Origin: Arthrobacter sp. EPSL27
GTDB lineage: Bacteria > Actinomycetota > Actinomycetes > Actinomycetales > Micrococcaceae
DNA length: 64,000 bases
Direction: 5' to 3'
Assembly: GCF_001512305.1 (NCBI RefSeq)
Contig: NZ_LNUT01000003.1
Coordinates: forward strand, 498,109 to 562,108
Shown: positions 58,567-64,000 of the stretch, piece after piece
Numbering within the stretch: position 1 is the stretch's first letter
How the letters are laid out: each line of letters begins with the position of its first letter
Program-made: the position numbers and the translations under genes
Notes under the pieces: model-generated
What the model saw: the letters and a program-made list of their open reading frames with translations, nothing else
Database searches by the model: none
What the model was told of the DNA's origin: nothing

Positions 58567-59700
58567 GTGATTATGTACCTGCTCATGATGCTCTCAGCGG
58601 CAGTCGTGAGCTACACAGCAACCTGGGGTGCCCGCTACGTCGGCAACCGGATGGAGCTGTTCTCCCCGATCCGCAGCAGGGACATGCACTCGACCCCTGT
58701 ATCCCGGCTCGGCGGCCTGGGCATCTTTGCAGGGCTGTCCGTCGGCCTGGTGGTGGCCAGCCAGTCGTTCTTCGTCAAGGACATCTTCCGGAACAACGAC
58801 GCCCCCTGGGGGATCCTTGCCGGGTCGGCAGTGATCGTCCTGGTGGGGGTGGCGGACGACCTGCTGGACCTGCGCTGGTGGGTCAAACTCATCGGCCAAA
58901 GCGCAGCGGCCCTGGTGGTTGCGCTCTGGGGCGTTCGGATGACCATCATCCCGTTTATCCCCGAACCGTTCGTGATCGAGAACGAGGCCGTCAGCATCGC
59001 CCTGACGGCGGGTCTGATCGTGACCACCATGAACGCGTTCAACTTCATCGACGGGCTGGACGGACTGGCGGCCGGCGTGGCCATCATCGGCGGAACGGCG
59101 TTTTTCCTGACGGCCTACTGGGTGCACCGGACGGCCGTGCTGCTGGACCGCTCGGACCTGGCCACCCTGCTGACAGCCGTGCTGGTGGGTGCCTGCATCG
59201 GATTCCTGCCGCACAACTGGTTTCCCGCCAAGATCTTTATGGGCGACTCCGGCGCCATGCTGATCGGCCTGATCATGGCCTCGGCGGGTATTGTCTCCAC
59301 CGGGCAGATCAGCTCCGGGCTGTACGACCGGGCCAACGGTATCCCCACGATCATTCCCATCCTGCTGCCCTTCGCCGTGCTGTTCCTGCCCCTGCTGGAC
59401 CTGTGCCTGGCCGTGGTGCGGCGCACCGCGCTGGGACGCTCGCCGTGGTCGGCGGACCGCGGGCACCTGCACCACAAACTCCTCGACATCGGGTACTCGC
59501 ACCGGGGCGCCGTGATCATGATGTACCTGTGGACCTGCGTGCTGGCGTTCGGCGGCCTGGCCTTCGCGATTTTCCCCTGGCAGATTGTCCTCGTGGCGGA
59601 TTTTGCCGCTATGGCGGTCATGGCCGTTGTGACGGCGTGGCCGTACCTGCGCAACAAAGCTCCGGCTCGTGGCCCCCGGTCGTCAGCAGAAGGCGAGTGA
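58567..59700 (+). CDS. wecA: Undecaprenyl-phosphate GlcNAc-1-phosphate transferase (WecA/Rfe family)
   Basis: A 377-residue polytopic phospho-sugar transferase with about ten or eleven membrane segments. Catalytic motifs are VADDLLDLRWW, NAFNFIDGLDGLAAG, FMGDSGAML and the family-specific RGHLHHKLLDIGYSH, which marks WecA/TagO rather than MraY. It starts lipid-linked cell-wall polymer synthesis by loading GlcNAc-1-P onto undecaprenyl phosphate. GTG 58567 is taken; ATG 58573 is two codons in. M. tuberculosis has the ortholog rfe in the same place before atp. A terminator follows. Confidence 0.92.
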   Translation: MIMYLLMMLSAAVVSYTATWGARYVGNRMELFSPIRSRDMHSTPVSRLGGLGIFAGLSVGLVVASQSFFVKDIFRNNDAPWGILAGSAVIVLVGVADDLLDLRWWVKLIGQSAAALVVALWGVRMTIIPFIPEPFVIENEAVSIALTAGLIVTTMNAFNFIDGLDGLAAGVAIIGGTAFFLTAYWVHRTAVLLDRSDLATLLTAVLVGACIGFLPHNWFPAKIFMGDSGAMLIGLIMASAGIVSTGQISSGLYDRANGIPTIIPILLPFAVLFLPLLDLCLAVVRRTALGRSPWSADRGHLHHKLLDIGYSHRGAVIMMYLWTCVLAFGGLAFAIFPWQIVLVADFAAMAVMAVVTAWPYLRNKAPARGPRSSAEGE

Positions 59701-59707
59701 GCCGCGG

Positions 59708-59737
59708 CCCGCGGGACCTCGTGGTTCCGCGGGTTTT
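59708..59737 (+). terminator. Intrinsic terminator of wecA
   Basis: CCCGCGGGACC and GGTTCCGCGGG pair (one G-U) around TCGT, followed by TTTT. It starts eight bases after the wecA stop and separates it from the atp operon. Confidence 0.75.
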
Positions 59738-59764
59738 CCCAATAATTTCTATCTCATGTAGAAT
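59736..59764 (+). promoter_or_regulatory. Promoter of the atp operon
   Basis: TTCCCA (59736-59741) and TAGAAT (59759-59764) are 17 bases apart in an A/T-rich patch just after the wecA terminator, about 60 bases before the first gene of the atp cluster. Confidence 0.5.
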
Positions 59765-59827
59765 TCAGGTGCGGCACTTCGCCGCGCCACTTTGACCAGC
59801 AGCCAGCCTCTCGACGATTGGGATCTT

Positions 59828-60313
59828 ATGACCTCCGACGCCGACCCCGGACCTCCGTCCGGCGCCGGACGAGTTGGTCTCTCAGGTCCCACAAAATCAT
59901 TGTGGCTGCGCCTGCTGGCCCTGAGTTCCGCCGTCGGCGGGGGCGCCCTGCTGCTCACCAGCCTGGCGGCGCTCCTGATCGGAGGCACGGCCGCCGCGCT
60001 GTCCTGCCTCTTCGGCGGGGCACTGGTGATCGCCTTCTTCGCTATTAGCCTCCTGGTGGGCCACTTCGGCGGCCGGAACCATTCCTCCGGAGCCATCGGC
60101 CTGTTCGCGGCCACCTACTTCATTAAAGTCGTCGGCTTTGCCGTTGTGCTGTTCGCCATCGGCAGCCCCGAGTGGCTGGACGGCCGCTGGTTCCTGGCCG
60201 GCGCCGTCGTGACCGTGGTCCTCTGGCAGGCTGCGGAGATCTACGGCTTCAGCAAGGCACGGCTCCAGCTGTACAACGACCCCGAGACGCCGGAAGGCGG
60301 TACCCATGTTTAG
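59828..60313 (+). CDS. AtpI-like membrane protein at the head of the atp operon
   Basis: A 161-residue protein with an N-terminal soluble segment and four hydrophobic helices (about 27-47, 52-72, 87-107 and 115-135). Its place and size match the uncharacterised AtpI-like protein upstream of atpB in actinobacteria (Rv1303 equivalent). AtpI proteins assist c-ring assembly or Mg2+ supply in other bacteria. ATG 59828 with GGGA upstream is chosen; TTG 59792 would add 12 residues. The stop overlaps the next gene by eight bases. Confidence 0.7.
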   Translation: MTSDADPGPPSGAGRVGLSGPTKSLWLRLLALSSAVGGGALLLTSLAALLIGGTAAALSCLFGGALVIAFFAISLLVGHFGGRNHSSGAIGLFAATYFIKVVGFAVVLFAIGSPEWLDGRWFLAGAVVTVVLWQAAEIYGFSKARLQLYNDPETPEGGTHV

Positions 60314-60635
60314 CCGCAAAGTCCGCCGCACCGACAAGCCCGCCACCCCCAAAACCACAGCCGGAGCCCCCGGTGTTTCTGCCGACGGGGAAGACGGCGG
60401 ATACAACGCCGGCATCGCCGTCTTCAGCTACATTGTTGGCGGAATCCTCGTCTGGAGTTTGATAGGGTGGGGTCTGGATAATCTGTGGGGAACCCGCTGG
60501 ATTGTGCTCGCAGGCGCCCTGCTTGGAGCCGCGGGAGGGTTCTATCTTTCTCATATGCACGGCCTCACCAGCCCGGACAAGTCCGCTGGTGGGGACAATG
60601 CTGCACGTGGCCCGTCCAAGGACGAGGATCAGTAA
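60306..60635 (+). CDS. AtpZ/AtpI-family small membrane protein
   Basis: A 109-residue protein with a charged N terminus and two helices: FSYIVGGILVWSLIGWGLDNLWG (in part, about 40-62) and WIVLAGALLGAAGGFYLSHM (64-83). The GG-x-L-x-W-x-L-I-G-WGLD pattern is typical of the AtpZ family, which in Bacillus forms a Mg2+ transporter with AtpI. The first gene of the cluster overlaps it. AtpZ plus AtpI would then be a pair that supplies Mg2+ or assembles the ATP synthase. Confidence 0.75.
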   Translation: MFSRKVRRTDKPATPKTTAGAPGVSADGEDGGYNAGIAVFSYIVGGILVWSLIGWGLDNLWGTRWIVLAGALLGAAGGFYLSHMHGLTSPDKSAGGDNAARGPSKDEDQ

Positions 60636-60726
60636 TGCCAAATAATTTCACAGGGGGAGAGCGCGACAGCAACGTCGCCTTTCCCCGACCGACGCCCAAT
60701 GATGGACACTGCAGAGAGGAAACGCG

Positions 60727-61527
60727 TTGATCGCGCTTGCGCTCCCGGCCCAAGATTCAGGAACTTTTACGCCTCCTGGAATTGATGAAATGCACCTGCC
60801 GGCAATCCTGCCGTGGGGGGCGGCCGACGGATTCTCCAAGCAGATGCTGCTGGTAATCCTTTCGGTCATTATTATCGCCACATTCTTTCTGCTAGCTGCC
60901 CGCAAGGGCCAGCTTGTTCCCGGCAAACTGCAGTTCGCCGGCGAGGCCGCCTATGGCTTCGTCCGCAACGGCATTGCCAAGGACATCATCGGCGGCAAAG
61001 ACTTCATGAAGTATGTTCCGCTGCTCTTCAGCCTGTTCTTCTTCATTCTTCTGAACAACATCTACGGTGCAATTCCGCTGATCCAGCTCCCGACCTTTTC
61101 GCACGTCGGCGGCGCCTATGTGATGGCCGGAATCGTGTACGTCACCTGGATCGCCATCGGCATCAAGAAGAACGGCCTGAGGTACTTCAAGCTGGCCACC
61201 GTGCCCTCCGGAGTCCCGGTCTACATTCTTCCGATCGTCATTCCGATCGAGATCATCTCCAACTTCCTGGTCCGCCCCGTCACGCACAGCCTCCGTTTGT
61301 TCGCGACCATGCTGGCCGGCCACCTGATCGTGATGATCGCCGGGTCGGGCATCGAGTTCCTCATCATGCAGGAGAATTTCCTGCTGAAGGGCACCTCGCT
61401 CCTGGTCCTCGGCGGAGCGATCGCCATGTACATGCTGGAAGCGCTGATCATGGTCCTGCAGGCCTACGTGTTCACCCTGCTGACCGCCATCTACATCGAA
61501 GGCGCGCTGCACGCGGACAGCCACTAG
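60727..61527 (+). CDS. atpB: ATP synthase F0 subunit a
   Basis: A 266-residue proton-channel subunit with about six membrane segments. The essential arginine lies in PVTHSLRLFATMLAGHL, and EALIMVLQAYVFTLLTAIYIEGALH is the conserved C terminus. It moves protons past the c-ring. I take the TTG at 60727 because GAGAGGA lies seven bases upstream; GTG or ATG starts nearby would cut the family N terminus. A 91-base leader after the AtpZ-like gene contains a short hairpin. Confidence 0.93.
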   Translation: MIALALPAQDSGTFTPPGIDEMHLPAILPWGAADGFSKQMLLVILSVIIIATFFLLAARKGQLVPGKLQFAGEAAYGFVRNGIAKDIIGGKDFMKYVPLLFSLFFFILLNNIYGAIPLIQLPTFSHVGGAYVMAGIVYVTWIAIGIKKNGLRYFKLATVPSGVPVYILPIVIPIEIISNFLVRPVTHSLRLFATMLAGHLIVMIAGSGIEFLIMQENFLLKGTSLLVLGGAIAMYMLEALIMVLQAYVFTLLTAIYIEGALHADSH

Positions 61528-61634
61528 GCACCCGGCCGGCCGGCTAACGGCGGGCAGGCACCCACAAACTTCCCCTCGGGGGATGAAGCACACCAAACAA
61601 CCTGCCACACAGATGGCATCTTGAAAGGAAAAAA

Positions 61635-61838
61635 ATGGAAGGCAATCTCAACCTCGTAGGTTACGGTCTGTCCGCAATCGGCGGTGGTATCGGTGTTGGT
61701 CTCGTGTTCGCCGCTTACATCAACGGCGTTGCACGTCAGCCGGAGGCACAGCGTGTCCTCCAGCCGATCGCATTCCTCGGCCTCGCGCTGACTGAAGCCC
61801 TCGCCATCCTCGGCCTGGTCTTCGCATTCGTTCTTTAG
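61635..61838 (+). CDS. atpE: ATP synthase F0 subunit c
   Basis: A 67-residue c-ring protein. Helix 1 has a [12 protein letters not shown] glycine pattern, the polar loop is ARQPEAQ, and helix 2 carries the proton-binding Glu54 in [12 protein letters not shown]. The motif lacks the Na+-type extra Gln/Ser pattern, so it is proton-coupled. GAAAGGAAAAAA before the ATG is a strong, A-rich ribosome site, fitting the high copy number of c in the complex. An intercistronic dyad TGCCA/TGGCA lies at about 61601-61616. Confidence 0.95.
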   Translation: MEGNLNLVGYGLSAIGGGIGVGLVFAAYINGVARQPEAQRVLQPIAFLGLALTEALAILGLVFAFVL

Positions 61839-61895
61839 TCTGAACTTTAGAACCAAGCGAACATCCAGAACCGAGTAGATAAGGACGGGTGAATT

Positions 61896-62444
61896 ATGAA
61901 TCAGCTGATCATCTCAGCCGCCACAGAGGGCGCCAACCCTCTGGTTCCCAATCCCTGGGAGATGCTTGTTGTCTTCGCCGGCTTCGCTGTTCTCATGTTC
62001 ATCGTGGTCAAGTACGTTGTCCCGATGTTCGAGAAGACCTTCGCCGAGCGTGCCGAGGCCATTGAGGGCGGCATTGCCAAGGCTGAAAAGGCCCAGGCAG
62101 AGGCTTCCGCTGCGCTCGAAGAGTACAAGCAGCAGCTCACGGATGCCCGCGCCGAGGCCAACCGCATCCGCGAGGAAGCACGTGCCGAAGGCGCCCAGAT
62201 CCTTGCGGATCTGAAGGAGAAGGCAGCTGCAGAGTCTGCCCGCATCACGGCACAGGCACACGCGGCCATCCAGTCCGAGCGCCAGGCGGCCGTTGTGTCG
62301 CTGCGCACGGAGGTGGGCACGCTGGCCACCACGCTGGCAGGCCGCATCGTCGGCGAGTCTCTCGAGGACTACGCGCGTTCGGCCCGTGTGGTTGACCGCT
62401 TCCTGGCAGATCTGGAGAACCAGAACGCAGGTGCAGCTAAGTAA
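61896..62444 (+). CDS. atpF: ATP synthase F0 subunit b
   Basis: A 182-residue peripheral-stalk subunit. One N-terminal membrane helix (about 24-42, LVVFAGFAVLMFIVVKYV) is followed by a long Ala/Glu/Lys-rich coiled coil (EKAQAEASAALEEYKQQL, EANRIREEARAEGAQIL). It links the stator to F1 through delta. The ATG at 61896 follows GACGGG. The stop overlaps the atpH start by one base (TAATG). Confidence 0.94.
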   Translation: MNQLIISAATEGANPLVPNPWEMLVVFAGFAVLMFIVVKYVVPMFEKTFAERAEAIEGGIAKAEKAQAEASAALEEYKQQLTDARAEANRIREEARAEGAQILADLKEKAAAESARITAQAHAAIQSERQAAVVSLRTEVGTLATTLAGRIVGESLEDYARSARVVDRFLADLENQNAGAAK

Positions 62445-63268
62445 TGGCAGGTGTATCGAGCGAATCGCTGACTACGGCTCTGGTGGCGCTGGAAGCGAAG
62501 CTTCCCTTTGCCTCGCTGCAGTTGGCTAAGGAACTCTTCGGAATCCTGGGAATTGTGGACAGCTCGGCCGGCCTGCGCCGTGCCCTGACTGACCCGTCCC
62601 GCAGCGGGGAAGAGAAGTCGGCGCTTATCAAGCAGCTCTTCAGCGGGAAAGTCTCCGCGGACGCTGTGGACATCGCGAGCGGACTGGCCGGTTCACGCTG
62701 GGCATCCGCCCGTGACATCGGCGATGCACTCGAGACTCTTGCCGCTTCGGTGGTCATCGCCGTAGCTGAGAACAAGTCTGCCGTCTCTGCCTCCGGTATC
62801 AGCGGCCTGGAAGCGCTGGAGAACGATCTGTTCTCCTTCAACCAGGCCGTCGAGGCCAACCACGAGGTGCAGCGTGCTGTGTCCGAACCGCAGGCGAGCA
62901 CGGCTGCCAAGGTGGCCCTCGCTGAAAAGCTGGTGCCGAGTGCAAGCGAGGAAGCGAAAGTCCTTATCGGACAGGCAGTCTCGCAGCCGCGCGGCCTCAA
63001 GGTCACCAAGCTCGTTCGTCGGTTTGCCGAGCTCGCAGCCAAGCGCCAGCAGCGCTGGATTGCCACGGTCAGCGTCACCCGTCCGCTGACGGAGACACAG
63101 GCCAGCCGTCTGCAGGCGGGGCTGAACGCCCTCTACGGGCGCGAGCTCAAGATCAACACGAACGTTGACCCGGCACTGATCGGTGGCCTCCGGATCCAGG
63201 TAGGGGATGAAGTGGTTGACGCTTCGGTACTCGCCCGCCTGGGCCAGCTCCACCGCCAGATCGCCTAG
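62444..63268 (+). CDS. atpH: ATP synthase F1 subunit delta
   Basis: A 274-residue stator subunit. The length matches the free-standing long delta of Micrococcaceae (E. coli delta is 177). The N-terminal half is extended; the C-terminal OSCP signature is clear in ATVSVTRPLTETQ and DPALIGGLRIQVGDEVVDASVLARL. It binds the top of F1 and the b subunit. Unlike mycobacteria, b and delta are not fused. It is translationally coupled to atpF. Confidence 0.93.
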   Translation: MAGVSSESLTTALVALEAKLPFASLQLAKELFGILGIVDSSAGLRRALTDPSRSGEEKSALIKQLFSGKVSADAVDIASGLAGSRWASARDIGDALETLAASVVIAVAENKSAVSASGISGLEALENDLFSFNQAVEANHEVQRAVSEPQASTAAKVALAEKLVPSASEEAKVLIGQAVSQPRGLKVTKLVRRFAELAAKRQQRWIATVSVTRPLTETQASRLQAGLNALYGRELKINTNVDPALIGGLRIQVGDEVVDASVLARLGQLHRQIA

Positions 63269-63307
63269 CCAGCCGGACAAGCACAACTTAACGTAACGAA
63301 ACCCCGG

Positions 63308-63326
63308 TCATCGTGAGCAACGATGA
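63308..63326 (+). other. Intercistronic hairpin between atpH and atpA
   Basis: TCATCG and CGATGA form a six-base-pair stem around TGAGCAA in the 86-base gap. It could mark an mRNA processing site; the stem is short. Confidence 0.3.
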
Positions 63327-63354
63327 TCACGAAACAGGAGAGCAGGGACTGCAG

Positions 63355-64000
63355 ATGGCCGAATTGACCATCAACGCCGACGACGTCCGTAATGCGTTGA
63401 ACGAGTTCGCGGCGTCCTACGAGCCCGGAAACGCAGAGCGCGTCGAGGTCGGCCGTGTAACAACCGCAGGTGACGGCATCGCCCGTGTTGAGGGCCTTCC
63501 CTCGGTCATGGCGAACGAGCTGCTTCGCTTCGAAGACGGCACGCTGGGCCTGGCCCAGAACCTCGACGTCCGCGAAATCGGTGTCATCGTCCTCGGCGAC
63601 TTCGCCGGCATTGAAGAAGGCCAGGAAGTTCACCGCACCGGACAGGTTCTGTCCGTACCGGTGGGCGACGCCTTCCTTGGCCGCGTCGTTGACCCGCTGG
63701 GCCAGCCGATCGATGACCTCGGTGACATCAAGGCTGAGACCACCCGTGCACTGGAACTCCAGGCGCCCGGCGTGACCCAGCGCAAGTCGGTGCACGAGCC
63801 GATGCAGACCGGTCTCAAGGCTATCGACGCCATGATTCCGATCGGCCGCGGCCAGCGCCAGCTGATCATTGGCGACCGCCAGACCGGCAAGTCCGCCATC
63901 GCGATCGACACGATCATCAACCAGAAGGCCAACTGGGCTTCCGGTGATGTCAACAAGCAGGTCCGCTGCATCTACGTCGCCATCGGCCAGAAGGCGTCCA
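63355..64000 (+). CDS. atpA: ATP synthase F1 subunit alpha, N-terminal part
   Basis: The first 215 codons of the non-catalytic nucleotide-binding subunit, cut by the window edge. The N-terminal beta-barrel covers about 25-95 ([34 protein letters not shown]), and the Walker A loop is GDRQTGKS at 173-180. I take ATG 63355 ([12 protein letters not shown]) with AGGGA six bases upstream; an in-frame GTG at 63313 lies within the intercistronic hairpin and is less likely. Confidence 0.95.
   Translation, partial: MAELTINADDVRNALNEFAASYEPGNAERVEVGRVTTAGDGIARVEGLPSVMANELLRFEDGTLGLAQNLDVREIGVIVLGDFAGIEEGQEVHRTGQVLSVPVGDAFLGRVVDPLGQPIDDLGDIKAETTRALELQAPGVTQRKSVHEPMQTGLKAIDAMIPIGRGQRQLIIGDRQTGKSAIAIDTIINQKANWASGDVNKQVRCIYVAIGQKAS

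Overview
The window is chromosomal DNA of a high-GC actinobacterium, most likely a Micrococcaceae member close to Arthrobacter or Pseudarthrobacter. The evidence is a fused two-domain 2-oxoglutarate dehydrogenase/succinyltransferase (kgd/odhA type), a GuaB1-type IMP dehydrogenase relative followed by two CNNM/CBS membrane proteins, a redox sigma/anti-sigma pair of the SigR-RsrA type beside aroA and rsgA, a 24-residue bL37 ribosomal protein gene, a SAM-IV riboswitch (a class known from Actinomycetales), and the actinobacterial order argS-lysA-hom-thrC-thrB-rho-prfA-prmC-tsaC-wecA-atp. No transposase, integrase, phage gene or CRISPR array was seen.

Layout. 1-429: 5' part of an Nramp Mn transporter gene with a possible DtxR/MntR-type operator. 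563-3015: SAM-IV riboswitch, class V aminotransferase and a SAM-dependent methyltransferase. 3067-8452: hemA, hisN, rsgA, aroA and a DoxX-like gene, all on the minus strand, divergent from sigR-rsrA (8653-9656), which has a sigma-R consensus promoter. 9753-12111: bL37, a PadR regulator coupled to a DUF4097 protein, and an SGNH-like protein lacking its nucleophile. 12244-20506: kgd, then guaB1 and two CNNM/CBS transport proteins behind an unusual structured leader. 20549-26159: Zn uptake operon znuACB with a large operator palindrome, a TetR-MFS efflux pair, and zur. 26265-40488: mixed metabolic and accessory genes (MBL hydrolase, a cysteine desulfhydrase-like gene divergent from a sulfurtransferase gene, DUF222-HNH protein, ASCH protein, ADH, HIT, HrpA helicase, GlxA-type regulator, protealysin-like peptidase with its emfourin-type inhibitor, SRPBCC protein). 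40518-44419: a second YidC, tRNA-Arg(CCG), and a three-gene flavin electron-transfer module (RnfD-like/reductase fusion, ApbE, FMN-binding lipoprotein). 44589-64000: housekeeping block from argS through the first third of atpA, interrupted by two palindromic elements where other actinobacteria carry rpmE, and by two glycosyltransferase genes before wecA.

How the genes work together. Metal homeostasis recurs: Mn import, Zn import plus Zur, and CNNM/CBS transport. Sulfur and methyl metabolism appears at 0.5-3 kb (SAM-responsive operon) and at 27-29 kb (desulfhydrase and sulfurtransferase). The 41.5-44.4 kb module probably moves electrons from NAD(P)H through the membrane to a covalently flavinylated lipoprotein. 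The 46-51 kb block makes lysine and threonine from aspartate. The 56.6-59.7 kb glycosyltransferases with WecA probably build a cell-wall glycopolymer.

The best candidates for something undescribed are the leader of the first CNNM/CBS gene (a probable leaderless, proline-containing upstream ORF with four hairpins that stops exactly at the gene's start codon), the nested inverted repeats between rho and prfA, and the flavinylation module with a Ser in place of Thr at the presumed FMN site. All residue positions are counted by eye. All promoter, operator and terminator calls are visual matches, not computed.
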